A stretch of 64,000 bases of DNA from Dechloromonas hankyongensis (GTDB lineage Bacteria; Pseudomonadota; Gammaproteobacteria; Burkholderiales; Rhodocyclaceae), in NCBI RefSeq assembly GCF_022012295.1, contig NZ_JAKLTN010000001.1, forward strand, positions 1,178,001 through 1,242,000, in the 5' to 3' direction. This document shows, one piece after another, positions 16,652 through 25,958 of this stretch (position 1 is its first letter; every line of letters starts with the position of its first letter). Position numbers and translations under genes: made by a program. The notes under the pieces were generated by a model. It did not search any database, was not told the origin of the DNA, and was given only the letters and a program-made list of their open reading frames with translations.

Positions 16652-16711
16652 CCGTTCGCCGCCAGCCGGCCGGGAACTCACGGCCGGCGGCAAGGTCCGA
16701 CCGGTATCGTC

Positions 16712-17278
16712 ATGCGACCTATAACAACGATGCCCCAACCCAAACTTGCTGTGGCGACCCTGGCCGGGGGCTGCTTCTGGTGTCTTGAAGCGGCCTTCGA
16801 GCAACTCGATGGCGTGATTTCCGTTCTCCCTGGCTATATGGGCGGGCAGTTGCCACGGCCGAATTACGAGGCAGTTTGCCGCGGCGACAGCGGCCACGCC
16901 GAGGTCGTGCAGATTCGCTTCGACCCGGCGATTATCGACTACGACACGCTGCTCACCGCCTTCTTCACCATTCATGATCCGACGACGCTGAACCGGCAAG
17001 GGCATGATGTGGGCAGCCAGTACCGGTCGGCGATTTTTTACCATAACGACGCCCAGAAGGCCGCCGCCGAGGCCATGGTCGCCCGCCTCAACGCCGAGGG
17101 ACTGTGGGCCGACCCCATCGTCACCGAAGTGACGCCGGCCACCACCTTCTTCGAGGCCGAGGAATACCACCACCAGTATTTCCGCCGTAACCCCTATCAG
17201 GGCTATTGCATGGCGGTCGTCGGACCCAAGGCGGCCAAGCTCCGTCACGCCTTCGCCGATCGTCTGAAGGCGGAGTGA
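16712..17278 (+). CDS. msrA: Peptide-methionine (S)-S-oxide reductase
   Basis: This 188-residue MsrA has the active-site motif GGCFWCLEAAF (Cys21 with this start) and the family blocks LPGYMGGQ, CRGDSGHAEVVQIRFDP and FEAEEYHHQYF. It reduces methionine-S-sulfoxide in proteins. A start at 16730 (MPQPKLAV) is equally plausible; neither has a clear ribosome site. It lies 60 nt after the lytic transglycosylase gene; the gap holds an 8-bp GC hairpin (16665-16688) without a T-tract. Confidence 0.93.
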   Translation: MRPITTMPQPKLAVATLAGGCFWCLEAAFEQLDGVISVLPGYMGGQLPRPNYEAVCRGDSGHAEVVQIRFDPAIIDYDTLLTAFFTIHDPTTLNRQGHDVGSQYRSAIFYHNDAQKAAAEAMVARLNAEGLWADPIVTEVTPATTFFEAEEYHHQYFRRNPYQGYCMAVVGPKAAKLRHAFADRLKAE

Positions 17279-17330
17279 ACGGCCGGCTTGGGCTTGCCCG
17301 GCGCTGCCGGGAACAATCCCGGTGCGCGCC

Positions 17331-17447
17331 TTAATCGGTATGACTCGTTTTGGTGCGGCGCAGCATTTCCCAGCTGGCAATCAATGCGAGGGGTGAAAAG
17401 GCGCCAACCGTGACGCCGATAAGGATTTCAGCCAGTCCGCCATCCAT
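17331..17447 (-). CDS. Putative 38-residue membrane micro-protein
   Basis: This short ORF begins MDGGLAEILIGVTVGAFSPL and ends WEMLRRTKTSHTD. It has one hydrophobic helix (LAEILIGVTVGAFSPLALIA) and a positively charged tail, with AGGAG about 8 nt before the ATG. It lies between lnt and msrA, 75 nt past the lnt start of the gap, and reads in the lnt direction. No family is recognised. Its ribosome site and helix make it a credible small inner-membrane protein, but expression is unproven. Confidence 0.45.
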   Translation of the reverse strand: MDGGLAEILIGVTVGAFSPLALIASWEMLRRTKTSHTD

Positions 17448-17522
17448 GATGCTTCTCCTGCAAGGGTTTGATGACCCTTTCATTGCATGGAGCGTGCCAA
17501 GCGCCGAAACGGCGGTGAGCGA

Positions 17523-18983
17523 TCAGCGTTTGCGCGCCAGGCCGAGGAGCAGCATCAGCATAATGAGCGCTATGGCCGGCCAGTCGCCCAGGCGGCCGTA
17601 AGGCGTGGCGCCGGTGTGGGCCTGCACATTGCCGGTCAGGACGCCGGTGGTAAACGGCGGCAGCGCGGCGCGCACCGTGCCGTCCGGCCCGACGATGGCG
17701 GTCATGCCGGTGTTGGTGGCGCGCAGCATGGGGCGGCCGGTCTCCAGTGCGCGCATCTGGGCGATCTGCAGGTGCTGCGGCTGGGCCAGCGAACGGCCGA
17801 ACCAGGCCGTGTTGGACAGGTTGGCCAGGATGCCGGCCTCCGGCAGGGCGCGGACGATCTCGTTGCCGAAAACGTCTTCGTAGCAGATGTTGGCCGCCAC
17901 CTGCTGGCCGGCGACGGCCAGCGGCGCCTGCCGCTCCGGGCCGCGCGAGAAGGACGAGGCCGGGATGTTGGCGTAGGCCATGAACCAGGCGAAGCCGGGC
18001 GGGATGAATTCGCCGTAGGGCACCAGATGGCTCTTGCTATAGACCTGCAGCGGCGAGGTGCCGAGACTGACGGCGCTGTTGTAGTAGGCCTCACCCTCGC
18101 CGGTCAGGGTGCCAAAGACGATGTCGCCATTCTGGCGGCTGGCCAGCGCTTTCAGGGCGTTGAGATAGTCTTCGGGCAGCTGGTCGAGGAAAACCGGGAA
18201 GGCGGTTTCCGGCAGCAGCGTCAGTTGCGCCGGGTTGGCCTCGATCAGTTCGCGGTAGAGGTTCAGGGTGCGGACGAAGGCTTCCGGCCGGAACTTCATT
18301 TCCTGCGGGATGTTGCCCTGGATCAGCGCGACGCTGATCGGGGCGCCCAGCGGAGCCGTCCATGCGACCTGGCACAGGCCGAATCCGGACACGGCGAGCA
18401 CGGCCAGCACCGTGGCGCCGACTCGCCAGCGCAGCAGCAAGGCGCCGCTCAGCGCGACCAGCGCGGATAGGCCGAAGACGCCGAGCAGCGGCGCAAAGCC
18501 GGCCAGCGGGCTGGGTGGCGTCTGCGAATAGCCGATGGCTAGCCATGGAAAGCCAGTGAACAACCAGCTGCGCACCCAGTCGCCGGCGGCGAGCAGGGCG
18601 GCGAAGAGCAGGGCTTGCTGCCAGAAACCGGCCGGCTGCCAGCACTTGAAAACCCAGCCGGCGGCCATCGGGAACAAGGCCATCACCGTGCAGAACAGGA
18701 AGGCGGCCGGCCCGGCCAGCCACCACGGCATGCCGCCGAAAACCGACAGGCTGACATAGACCCACGACACGCCGCACAGGAAGAAGCCGAGGCCGAAGGC
18801 GAGGCCGGTCAGCAGGCCCTCGCGGGGCGATTCGGCGCGCAGCAGCAGCGCGAAAAAGCCGGCCCATACGGCGGGCGCCAGCCAGAATAGCTCGAACGGG
18901 GCGAAGCACAGCACCCCCGTCGCGCCGATCAGCGCAGCCAGGGCGAGACGTGCCGGCGACCGCTCAGGCAGTCTGGTCAGCAC
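17523..18983 (-). CDS. lnt: Apolipoprotein N-acyltransferase
   Basis: This 486-residue inner-membrane protein has about six N-terminal hydrophobic segments and then a periplasmic nitrilase-like domain. The catalytic Glu lies in LLPETAFPVFLDQ, the Lys in YSKSHLVPYGEFIPPG and the Cys in NICYEDVFGNEI. It adds the third acyl chain to lipoproteins. The start overlaps the corC 3' end by 20 nt, the common corC-lnt order of proteobacteria. Length is near the E. coli 512. Confidence 0.94.
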   Translation of the reverse strand: MLTRLPERSPARLALAALIGATGVLCFAPFELFWLAPAVWAGFFALLLRAESPREGLLTGLAFGLGFFLCGVSWVYVSLSVFGGMPWWLAGPAAFLFCTVMALFPMAAGWVFKCWQPAGFWQQALLFAALLAAGDWVRSWLFTGFPWLAIGYSQTPPSPLAGFAPLLGVFGLSALVALSGALLLRWRVGATVLAVLAVSGFGLCQVAWTAPLGAPISVALIQGNIPQEMKFRPEAFVRTLNLYRELIEANPAQLTLLPETAFPVFLDQLPEDYLNALKALASRQNGDIVFGTLTGEGEAYYNSAVSLGTSPLQVYSKSHLVPYGEFIPPGFAWFMAYANIPASSFSRGPERQAPLAVAGQQVAANICYEDVFGNEIVRALPEAGILANLSNTAWFGRSLAQPQHLQIAQMRALETGRPMLRATNTGMTAIVGPDGTVRAALPPFTTGVLTGNVQAHTGATPYGRLGDWPAIALIMLMLLLGLARKR

Positions 18984-19809
18984 TGGTCTGTTGTTTGGGT
19001 GGGTCGACGAGCAGGGTGTACAGGCGGCGGCTGTCGGCGCGCAGCACCTGGAAGCGCATGCCGTCGATATCGACGACTTCGTTGCGCTTGGGGACGCGGC
19101 CGAGGTGGCGCAGGATCAGGCCACCGACGGTGTCGAATTCCTCATCGGAGAATTCGGAGGCAAAGGCTTCGTTGAAGTCCTCGATCTCGGTACGCGCCTT
19201 GACCCGATAGCGGCCGGTGGAGTCCTGGCGGATGTTGTCGTGCGCCTCGTCGAAGTCGTATTCGTCCTCGATGTCGCCGACGATCTGCTCGAGCACGTCC
19301 TCGATGGTGACCAGGCCGGCGACGCCGCCGTATTCGTTGACCACGATGGCCATGTGGTTGCGCGAGACGCGGAATTCGCGGAGCAGCACGTTGAGGCGCT
19401 TCGATTCCGGGATGAAGACGGCCGGGCGCAGCCAGTCGCGCAGGTCGAAACTCTCTTCGGTGTGGATGCGCAGCAGGTCCTTGGCGAGCAGGATGCCGAG
19501 CACGTTGTCGCGGTCGCCGTCGACCACCGGAAAGCGCGAGTGGGCGGCGTCGATGACGATGGGAACGATCTCGTCCATCGCGTCGTCGACGTCGATGACG
19601 TCCATCTGGGCCCGCGGGATCATTACGTCGGTGACGCGGGTGTCGGAGGCGGCCAGCGCTCCTTCGATGATGGTCAGCGCATCGGCGTCCATCAGGTTGC
19701 GCTCGTAGGCCGAGTGCAGGATTTCAAGCAGCTGCTCGCGATCTTCGGGTTCGCGCAGCAGCAGGGAAGTCAGTCGTTCGATGAAACTCGGTTTACTGTC
19801 ACTGTCCAT
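18964..19809 (-). CDS. corC: CorC-family CBS-domain protein (magnesium/cobalt efflux)
   Basis: This 281-residue cytoplasmic protein has paired CBS domains (about 60-185; TDVMIPRAQMDVIDVD, SRFPVVDGDRDNVLGIL, NEYGGVAGLVTIEDVLEQIV) and a C-terminal CorC/HlyC transporter-associated domain (about 205-275; DTVGGLILRHLGRVPKRNE). The N-terminal membrane DUF21 domain of larger relatives is absent, as in true CorC. It lies between ybeY (5 nt) and lnt (overlap). Confidence 0.9.
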   Translation of the reverse strand: MDSDSKPSFIERLTSLLLREPEDREQLLEILHSAYERNLMDADALTIIEGALAASDTRVTDVMIPRAQMDVIDVDDAMDEIVPIVIDAAHSRFPVVDGDRDNVLGILLAKDLLRIHTEESFDLRDWLRPAVFIPESKRLNVLLREFRVSRNHMAIVVNEYGGVAGLVTIEDVLEQIVGDIEDEYDFDEAHDNIRQDSTGRYRVKARTEIEDFNEAFASEFSDEEFDTVGGLILRHLGRVPKRNEVVDIDGMRFQVLRADSRRLYTLLVDPPKQQTSADQTA

Positions 19810-19814
19810 ATTTT

Positions 19815-20261
19815 TCAGGCGGCGTACGGGTCGGGATAGCCCAGCGCGGCAAGTATTTCCTTTTCTTCGTTTTCCATGGCGTCGGCATCATCGTCATTGT
19901 CATGATCCCAGCCCTGCAAATGCAGCATACCATGCACCGTCAGGTGTGCGTAATGCGCCGCCAGTGGCTTGTTCTGCTCCGCCGCCTCGCGCGCCACCAC
20001 GCTCGGACAGATGACCAGGTCTCCTGTCACCACTGGCTCGGTGTCGTACGGAAAGGACAGCACGTTGGTCGCGTAGTCCTTGCCGCGGTACTCGTTGTTC
20101 AGCGTCTGGCCTTCGTCGGCATCGACCAGGCGGATGGTCACTTCGCCGCCGCCGACTAACGCGGCGCGGGCCCAGCGCACGAAATCCGTCCGCAAGGGTA
20201 GGCCCTCGCGGTTACAGACATATTGCACGGACAGATTAAGCCGATTGCTGGCGTTTTTCAT
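19815..20261 (-). CDS. ybeY: Endoribonuclease YbeY (16S rRNA maturation)
   Basis: This 148-residue protein has the zinc motif [15 protein letters not shown] (three histidines) preceded by [12 protein letters not shown]. YbeY acts in 16S rRNA 3'-end processing and ribosome quality control. The start [16 protein letters not shown] overlaps the phoH 3' end by 26 nt; a start at 20282 is also open. The miaB-phoH-ybeY-corC-lnt order is the classical proteobacterial arrangement. Confidence 0.93.
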   Translation of the reverse strand: MKNASNRLNLSVQYVCNREGLPLRTDFVRWARAALVGGGEVTIRLVDADEGQTLNNEYRGKDYATNVLSFPYDTEPVVTGDLVICPSVVAREAAEQNKPLAAHYAHLTVHGMLHLQGWDHDNDDDADAMENEEKEILAALGYPDPYAA

Positions 20262-21228
20262 AGGCGTCGACGATGCGGGCAACCAGCGGGTGGCGCACCA
20301 CGTCTTCCTTCTTGAAATGGGTGAAAGCGATGCCGCGCACGTCGCGCAGCACGTCGATGGCTTCCTTGAGGCCGCTCTTGTGGCCCTTGGGCAGGTCGAT
20401 CTGGGTGATGTCGCCGGTGACCACCGCCTTGGCGCCGATGCCGATGCGGGTCAGGAACATCTTCATCTGCTCCGGCGTGGTGTTCTGCGCTTCGTCGAGG
20501 ATGATGAAGGCGTGGTTCAGCGTGCGGCCGCGCATGAAGGCGAGGGGGGCGATTTCGATGGCGCGCTTCTCGTACAGCTTGGCGACGCGGTCGGCACCCA
20601 TCAGGTCGTACAGCGCGTCGTACAACGGGCGCAAGTAGGGGTCGATCTTCTGTGTCAGGTCGCCGGGCAGGAAGCCGAGGCGCTCGCCGGCCTCGACCGC
20701 CGGCCGGGTCAGGATGATGCGTTCGACCAGGTCGCGCTCGAAAGCATCGACGGCCGAGGCGACGGCCAGATAGGTCTTGCCGGTGCCGGCCGGACCGATG
20801 CCGAAGGTGATGTCGTGTTCCTGGATGTGCTTCAGGTATTCGACCTGGCGCGGCGTGCGGCCGTGCAGCTCGGTCTTGCGGGTGACCAGTTGCGGGCCAT
20901 CCACCGGGCCTTCGGCGGCGCGCGAAATGCGGCGTACCGGGGCATTGAGGAATTCGATCAGGCCGAGCTGGATTTCATCGACCGACAGCGGTTCGCGTGC
21001 CATGGCGTAGAAGTGGCGCAGGGCATCGGCCGTCAGCTGCGCCTTCTCGCCGGTGATCGACAGGCGCTCGTTGCGGCGGCGGATGAGCACGTCGAAACCG
21101 GTCTCGATCTGCCGGATGTTCTCGTCGAGCGGCCCGCACAGATTGGCCAGCAGCGCGTTGTCGACCGGTGCGAGGGCGAACTCGACTGGTCGCGACTTGG
21201 GCGCCGGCTTAGTCTTCGCGGATGACAA
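20236..21228 (-). CDS. PhoH-like ATPase (YbeZ/PhoL)
   Basis: This 330-residue protein has Walker A GPAGTGKT (145-152), Walker [16 protein letters not shown], and [16 protein letters not shown], all family signatures. PhoH-like ATPases act with YbeY in RNA metabolism. The preferred start is TTG at 21228, with GAGG upstream, overlapping miaB by 20 nt; the only in-frame ATG upstream (21273) lies deeper inside miaB. Conserved N-terminal block [13 protein letters not shown] is intact. Confidence 0.92.
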   Translation of the reverse strand: MSSAKTKPAPKSRPVEFALAPVDNALLANLCGPLDENIRQIETGFDVLIRRRNERLSITGEKAQLTADALRHFYAMAREPLSVDEIQLGLIEFLNAPVRRISRAAEGPVDGPQLVTRKTELHGRTPRQVEYLKHIQEHDITFGIGPAGTGKTYLAVASAVDAFERDLVERIILTRPAVEAGERLGFLPGDLTQKIDPYLRPLYDALYDLMGADRVAKLYEKRAIEIAPLAFMRGRTLNHAFIILDEAQNTTPEQMKMFLTRIGIGAKAVVTGDITQIDLPKGHKSGLKEAIDVLRDVRGIAFTHFKKEDVVRHPLVARIVDAYEKRQQSA

Positions 21229-22546
21229 TTTCGCCTCGCAGACTGTGCGGCAGGGCCGAGGTGATGCGGACATCGACGAAGGTGTTGATCAGGCGCGGAT
21301 TGCCGGCGAAATTGACGATCCGGTTGTTGTCGGTGCGGCCGGCCAGTTCGTGGGCGTCCTTCTTCGAGGTGCCCTCGATCAGCACGCGCTGCACGCTGCC
21401 AACCATGGACTGGCTGACGGCCTGCGCCAGTTCGTCGATGCGCTTCTGCAGGCGCGACAGGCGGGCCGACTTGACCTCGGCCGGCGTGCTGTCGTCGAGG
21501 TCCAGCGCCGGCGTGCCGGGGCGCGGGCTGTAGATGAAGGAGAACGAGGCGTCGAACTGGACGTCGTCGATCAGCTTCATGGTTTTCTCGAAATCCTCGT
21601 CCGTTTCGCCCGGGAAACCGACGATGAAGTCGGTGGACATCGAAATGTCCGGCCGCGCGGCGCGCAGCTTGCGGATGATGGACTTGTACTCGAGCGTCGT
21701 GTAGCCGCGCTTCATCGCCGCCAGTACGCGGTCGGAACCGGCCTGCACCGGCAGATGCAGGTGCGACACCAGCTTCGGCACCTTGGCGTAGGTATCGATC
21801 AGGCGCTGCGACATCTCGCGCGGGTGCGAGGTGGTGTAGCGGATGCGCTCGATGCCCGGCACTTCGGCGATGTACTCGATGAGCATCGCCAGGTCGGCCT
21901 TCTCGTCGGTGCCTTCCATGTCGCCGCGGTAGGCATTGACGTTCTGGCCGAGCAGGGTCACCTCGCCGACGCCGTGGGCGGCCAGGTCGGCCACTTCGGT
22001 CAGCACGTCGGTAAACGGCCGCGACACTTCGCCGCCGCGGGTGTAGGGCACGATGCAGAAGGTGCAGAACTTGGAGCAGCCTTCCATGATCGACACGAAA
22101 GCGGTGGCACCCTTGATCTCGGATGGCGGCATGGCGTCGAACTTCTCGATTTCCGGGAAGGACACATCGACCGCCGCCTTGCCCTTGCTCTTGCGCTCGG
22201 CGATCAGCTGCGGCAGGCGGTGCAGGGTCTGCGGGCCGAACACGATATCGACGTAGGGCGCGCGCGACACGATGGCCTCGCCCTCCTGGCTGGCCACGCA
22301 GCCGCCGACGCCGATCACCAGGTTCGGGTTCTGCTGTTTCAGGTGCTTGACCCGGCCCAGGTCGTGGAAAACCTTCTCCTGCGCCTTTTCGCGCACCGAG
22401 CAGGTGTTGAACAGGATGATGTCGGCTTCTTCGGGGTTGTCGGTCTTGACGATACCTTCGGAGGCGTTGAGCACGTCGGCCATCTTGTCCGAATCGTACT
22501 CGTTCATCTGGCACCCGAAAGTGCGGATGAAAAGCTTTTTGGTCAT
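21209..22546 (-). CDS. miaB: tRNA-2-methylthio-N6-dimethylallyladenosine synthase
   Basis: This 445-residue radical-SAM methylthiotransferase has an N-terminal UPF0004 domain with three Fe-S cysteines ([30 protein letters not shown]), a radical-SAM motif [15 protein letters not shown], and a C-terminal TRAM domain. It thiomethylates i6A37 of tRNAs reading UNN codons. First gene of the minus-strand run; the 119 nt up to the Met tRNA hold its promoter. Confidence 0.96.
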   Translation of the reverse strand: MTKKLFIRTFGCQMNEYDSDKMADVLNASEGIVKTDNPEEADIILFNTCSVREKAQEKVFHDLGRVKHLKQQNPNLVIGVGGCVASQEGEAIVSRAPYVDIVFGPQTLHRLPQLIAERKSKGKAAVDVSFPEIEKFDAMPPSEIKGATAFVSIMEGCSKFCTFCIVPYTRGGEVSRPFTDVLTEVADLAAHGVGEVTLLGQNVNAYRGDMEGTDEKADLAMLIEYIAEVPGIERIRYTTSHPREMSQRLIDTYAKVPKLVSHLHLPVQAGSDRVLAAMKRGYTTLEYKSIIRKLRAARPDISMSTDFIVGFPGETDEDFEKTMKLIDDVQFDASFSFIYSPRPGTPALDLDDSTPAEVKSARLSRLQKRIDELAQAVSQSMVGSVQRVLIEGTSKKDAHELAGRTDNNRIVNFAGNPRLINTFVDVRITSALPHSLRGEIVIRED

Positions 22547-22665
22547 GGAAATGCTTTGAAAATCAGTGGGTGCCGCTTCGGCAAGCGGGCGGCAGGAAAG
22601 TTGCGCATTATAACGCGGTTGACCATCCGTCCGCCGCCCAACTATAATTCGCGCCCTCTAAGCGT

Positions 22666-22742
22666 GGTGATGTAGCTCAGACGGTTAGAGCGATGGATTC
22701 ATAACCCATAGGTCGGCAGTTCGATTCTGCCCATCACCACCA
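22666..22742 (+). tRNA. tRNA-Met (CAT), elongator type
   Basis: This 77-nt cloverleaf has acceptor GGTGATG paired with CATCACC, discriminator A and encoded CCA (22740-22742). The T arm is GGCAG/CTGCC around TTCGATT, and the anticodon CAT sits in the loop TTCATAA. The fully paired acceptor argues against initiator tRNA. tRNA-Ile2 (CAT modified to lysidine) cannot be fully excluded. The anticodon stem ATGGA/CCCAT has an A-C mismatch at 31-39. Confidence 0.93.
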
Positions 22743-22753
22743 CAAGATTCAAA

Positions 22754-22790
22754 GACAAAGCCCCGGACAACCTCCGGGGCTTTGTCGTTT
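22754..22790 (+). terminator. Rho-independent-type terminator after tRNA-Met
   Basis: Perfect 14-bp stem GACAAAGCCCCGGA / TCCGGGGCTTTGTC (22754-22767 and 22773-22786), 5-nt loop, followed by GTTT. It would end the tRNA transcript. The T-tract is short. Confidence 0.7.
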
Positions 22791-22793
22791 ACG
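22777..22793 (+). repeat. 17-bp direct repeat, left copy (flanks the segment beside the tRNA)
   Basis: GGGCTTTGTCGTTTACG is identical at 23741-23757, 964 bp away. Both copies begin in the 3' arm of a terminator hairpin. Together they bracket the AT-richer segment carrying one unknown gene, as attachment-site or duplication ends might. See the matching copy and findings. Confidence 0.6.
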
Positions 22794-22958
22794 CCTCATG
22801 TTGTTGCTCCATTGGCTGGCGGAAAGATGGCGAAGAAAGGAAGCGGGGGCTGGCTGTTGAGATTTTCCTGCTAGCGACGGACAAAAGATAAACCTAAGGA
22901 ACGTGATCGATAGTGTGGTTTATCATGGCGGCCTTCGAATTGATGACAATTGGCTCCC

Positions 22959-23564
22959 ATGGTTGAACTTGTATTGAATTTGGTTTTCATCGGTGCAAGC
23001 CTGCTGGCCGATATCAAGCTCTACAACACGATGGATACTAAGTTTCCGCAGCAGCTCGGGCAGATAATCCCCATCATGTTCCGTGAAGAGGGTTATAACC
23101 TCTTCACACTCAGTACCCCGCCCTATGAGGATGGCAAATGCAAATACACAGGCTTTGCTGTGCCCTATGAACGCACGTGGGAAGAGGTGACGGAATCTGG
23201 AGGTGTTCGGGTAGTCAATCCACCAGAGCCCGGTAAGATCACCGGTTACGCTATGGTCATCAATAAGAAGACATGCCCTGGTAAGGAGCCTGAACCGATG
23301 TTCCGGGTAGACACGCGGGACGAGCGCGGAATATTGTTTAACAAAGGGCAGATGCAAAAAGGCTACTTTATCGTTTCGCGCAATTACGCTTCGCTCAAGG
23401 AAGAAGACCGTCCAAAGTGGATAGAGCAGGCTCTGGTTGTATTGGATAAAGCATCGGCCACGAACCTCGAAGCAAAAGCTTTTATGGACTATACCCGTGA
23501 GGCCGCCACTAAGGCTGCTCCAAAGCAGTCGGCAGTCGCGCCCAATGGCACCAAATTAGAGTAA
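22959..23564 (+). CDS. Unknown protein with N-terminal hydrophobic segment
   Basis: This 201-residue protein starts with a hydrophobic helix (LVLNLVFIGASLLADIKLY), a likely signal anchor, followed by a charged soluble domain rich in Lys/Glu and a Thr/Lys/Ala tail (AATKAAPKQS). I recognise no family. Base composition and codon use are visibly less GC-rich than the neighbours (many A/T-ending codons, e.g. AAT, ATA, TTA). It lies between a tRNA gene and a second terminator and between 17-bp direct repeats, which suggests acquisition. No good ribosome site is visible; a TTG at 22950 is an alternative start. Confidence 0.6.
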   Translation: MVELVLNLVFIGASLLADIKLYNTMDTKFPQQLGQIIPIMFREEGYNLFTLSTPPYEDGKCKYTGFAVPYERTWEEVTESGGVRVVNPPEPGKITGYAMVINKKTCPGKEPEPMFRVDTRDERGILFNKGQMQKGYFIVSRNYASLKEEDRPKWIEQALVVLDKASATNLEAKAFMDYTREAATKAAPKQSAVAPNGTKLE

Positions 23565-23720
23565 GCCTCCTTTCTGAATTCTATGGCATAGCTAAAGTGG
23601 TGCAGTTCAATTTGCCGATTCAAGTGCGGCTTACATCGATAGGAATGGTTTTTAGTTCATTGTTCTTATTATTGTAGTGAACGAACCACTAGTCTCTACC
23701 ATTCCATTCATGTAATACCG

Positions 23721-23750
23721 AAGCCCGCTGATCCGTCAGCGGGCTTTGTC
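23721..23750 (+). terminator. Terminator hairpin at the right end of the tRNA-side segment
   Basis: 11-bp stem AAGCCCGCTGA / TCAGCGGGCTT (23721-23731 and 23736-23746), loop TCCG, followed by TGTCGTTT. It would end transcription of the unknown gene; its 3' arm carries the right copy of the 17-bp repeat. It could also act for the thioesterase on the other strand. Confidence 0.6.
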
Positions 23751-23757
23751 GTTTACG
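23741..23757 (+). repeat. 17-bp direct repeat, right copy
   Basis: GGGCTTTGTCGTTTACG, exact match to 22777-22793. The hairpin stems carrying the two copies differ in sequence upstream, so the identity extends beyond what shared terminator structure alone would require. Confidence 0.6.
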
Positions 23758-23765
23758 TTCCCGAA

Positions 23766-24254
23766 TTAGCCAGGGGTGCCGGCCTGCAGTTGCTTTTGCC
23801 GTGTTTCGAATTCCTTGCGCAGTTCGCGGCGTAGCTGGGCACCCTGGTAGCGGCGTATTTCTTCGGGGGTCTTGGGTTCGAGCGGCGGAACCGGGGTGGT
23901 TTGTCCGTTGTCGCCTACCGCCACCATGGTGAAGAAGCAGCTGTTGGCGTGGCGGACGACCTGGTCGCGGATGCTTTCGGCCAGAACCTTGACGCCGATT
24001 TCCATCGACGTGTTGCCGGTGTAGTTCACCGAGGCGAGGAAGGTGACCAGTTCGCCGACGTGGATGGGCTGGCGGAACATGACCTGGTCGACGGACAGGG
24101 TGACGACGTACTGGCTGGCGTACCGGCTGGCGCAAGCGTAGGCGACCTGGTCGAGCAGCTTGAGGATGGTGCCGCCGTGAACATTGCCGGAGAAGTTGGC
24201 CATGTCGGGCGTCATCAGGACGGTCATGGCGAGTTGGTGTTTGGGCAGGTGCAT
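23766..24254 (-). CDS. Hotdog-fold acyl-CoA thioesterase (YciA-like)
   Basis: This 162-residue protein has the hotdog signature NVHGGTILKLLDQVAYACA and the strand GELVTFLASVNYTGNTSMEIGV split over the fold. It matches YciA/BACH-type acyl-CoA thioesterases, which hydrolyse acyl-CoAs in the cytoplasm. The start MHLPKHQLAMTVLM is preferred; a longer frame to 24314 exists. C-terminal tail about 30 residues, Lys/Arg/Glu-rich. Downstream of ahpF but separated from it by a strong terminator. Confidence 0.85.
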   Translation of the reverse strand: MHLPKHQLAMTVLMTPDMANFSGNVHGGTILKLLDQVAYACASRYASQYVVTLSVDQVMFRQPIHVGELVTFLASVNYTGNTSMEIGVKVLAESIRDQVVRHANSCFFTMVAVGDNGQTTPVPPLEPKTPEEIRRYQGAQLRRELRKEFETRQKQLQAGTPG

Positions 24255-24300
24255 GGCTGGCTCCGGGCATGGGCGGTCGGGCCAGTATAGCCCGCCAACA

Positions 24301-24336
24301 AGAAAGCCCGGCAAGGCTCAGGGGCCTTGCCGGGCT
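24301..24336 (-). terminator. Terminator of ahpCF
   Basis: A 13-bp perfect stem AGCCCGGCAAGGC / GCCTTGCCGGGCT (24305-24317 and 24324-24336) with a 6-nt loop. Read on the minus strand it is followed by TTCTTGTT, so it would end the ahpC-ahpF transcript 18 nt after the ahpF stop. Confidence 0.75.
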
Positions 24337-24353
24337 GGATGGGTGGGAGCTGA

Positions 24354-25895
24354 TTACGAGCGGATCAGGTGGTCGAAGGCGCTGAGCGATGCCGTTGCGC
24401 CGGCGCCCATGGCGATGACGATCTGCTTGTAGGGCACGGTCGTGCAGTCGCCGGCGGCGAAAACACCGGGCACCGAGGTGTGGCCCTTGGCATCGATCTC
24501 GATTTCACCAAAGCGGCTCAGGTCCACCGTGCCTTTCAGCCAGTCGGTGTTGGGCAGCAGGCCGATCTGGACGAAGATGCCTTCCAGTTCGACGAACTTG
24601 ACCTCCTCGCTGACCCGGTCCTTGTAGACAATGCCGTTCACCTTTTGGCCGTCGCCGGTCACTTCGGTCGTTTGGGCCGACTTGATGACCGTGATGTTGG
24701 GTAGGCTGTACAGCTTTTTCTGCAGGACGGCGTCGGCGCGCAGGGTGTCGGCGAACTCGAGCAGGGTGACGTGGGCGACGATGCCGGCGAGGTCGATTGC
24801 CGCCTCGACGCCCGAGTTGCCGCCGCCGACGACCGCAACGCGCTTGCCTTTGAACAGCGGGCCGTCGCAATGCGGGCAGAAGCAGACGCCCTTGGCCTTG
24901 TATTCCTTTTCGCCGGGCACGTTCATTTCGCGCCAGCGGGCGCCGGTGGCGAGGATGACCGACTTGCTCTTCAGCGTGGCGCCGTTTTCGAGTTCGACTT
25001 CGATCAGTTCACCCGGCGTCAGCTTGGCGGCGCGCTGTAGGTTCATGACGTCGACTTCATAGTCCTTGACGTGCTGTTCCAGCGCGGCGACCAGCTTGGG
25101 GCCTTCGGTGTGGCTGACCGAGATGAAATTTTCGATGCCCAGCGTGTCCATGACCTGGCCGCCGAAACGCTCGGCGACGACGCCAGTGCGGATGCCCTTG
25201 CGCGCGGCGTAGATGGCCGCGGCCGCGCCGGCCGGGCCGCCGCCGACGACGAGAACGTCGAAGGCGTCCTTTTTGCCGAGTTCTTCGGCGGCGCGCGCGG
25301 CGGCGCCAGTGTCGACCTTGGCGAGGATTTCCTCGATGAGCATGCGGCCCGCGCCGAATTCGGCACCGTTCAGGTAGGTGGTCGGCACGGCCATGATCTG
25401 GCGGGCGTTCACTTCGTCCTGGAACATGGCGCCGTCGATCATCGTGCTGGTCACGCCGGGGTTGAGCACGGCCATCAGGTTGAGCGCCTGCACGACGTCC
25501 GGGCAGTTGTGGCAGGACAGCGAGATGTAGGTTTCGAAGTCGAAGCTGCCGGGCAGCGCCTTGATCTGGTCGATGACCGACTGCTCGACCTTGGGCGGAT
25601 GGCCGCCGGTCTGCAGCAGGGCGAGGACGAGCGAGGTGAATTCGTGCCCCATCGGGATGCCGGCAAAGTGGATGCGCGGCGCTTCGCCGGGCAGGCCGAT
25701 GGCGAAGGAGGGGCGGCGGGCGGCGTTGCCGTTTTCGCGCAGGCTGACCTTGGCAGAGAGGCTGGCGATATCGACCAGCAGGTCGCGCATTTCGCGGGCC
25801 TTGGCGCTGTCGTCGAAGGAGGCGACGAGTTCGATCGGGCGTTGAAGTTTTTCGAGGTAGGCCGACAACTGGGCCTTGATATTGGCGTCAAGCAT
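24354..25895 (-). CDS. ahpF: Alkyl hydroperoxide reductase subunit F
   Basis: This 513-residue flavoprotein has an N-terminal thioredoxin-like domain with CxxC (SCHNC, C128 and C131), a FAD-binding [15 protein letters not shown], a second CxxC (FCPHCDGP) and an NAD(P)-binding [14 protein letters not shown]. It passes electrons from NADH to AhpC. The start [10 protein letters not shown] has GGGAGA upstream; the longer frame from 25922 is rejected. It lies 124 nt after ahpC with a hairpin between them. Confidence 0.95.
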   Translation of the reverse strand: MLDANIKAQLSAYLEKLQRPIELVASFDDSAKAREMRDLLVDIASLSAKVSLRENGNAARRPSFAIGLPGEAPRIHFAGIPMGHEFTSLVLALLQTGGHPPKVEQSVIDQIKALPGSFDFETYISLSCHNCPDVVQALNLMAVLNPGVTSTMIDGAMFQDEVNARQIMAVPTTYLNGAEFGAGRMLIEEILAKVDTGAAARAAEELGKKDAFDVLVVGGGPAGAAAAIYAARKGIRTGVVAERFGGQVMDTLGIENFISVSHTEGPKLVAALEQHVKDYEVDVMNLQRAAKLTPGELIEVELENGATLKSKSVILATGARWREMNVPGEKEYKAKGVCFCPHCDGPLFKGKRVAVVGGGNSGVEAAIDLAGIVAHVTLLEFADTLRADAVLQKKLYSLPNITVIKSAQTTEVTGDGQKVNGIVYKDRVSEEVKFVELEGIFVQIGLLPNTDWLKGTVDLSRFGEIEIDAKGHTSVPGVFAAGDCTTVPYKQIVIAMGAGATASLSAFDHLIRS

Positions 25896-25958
25896 GGTTT
25901 CTCTCCCGTTGCTGAATTTCACTGCAATGGCCCGCAGACCGGGGCATTGCGCTGAAAT

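Noticed and set aside
16665..16688. 8-bp GC hairpin between the lytic transglycosylase gene and msrA as a terminator
   Set aside because: No T-tract follows and msrA follows closely; it may simply be a GC-rich palindrome.
22923..23357. 144-codon minus-strand frame opposite the unknown gene beside the tRNA
   Set aside because: The plus-strand frame is longer, has a plausible N-terminal helix and its own terminator; the minus frame has no recognised motif. Since neither product is known, this is less certain than the others.
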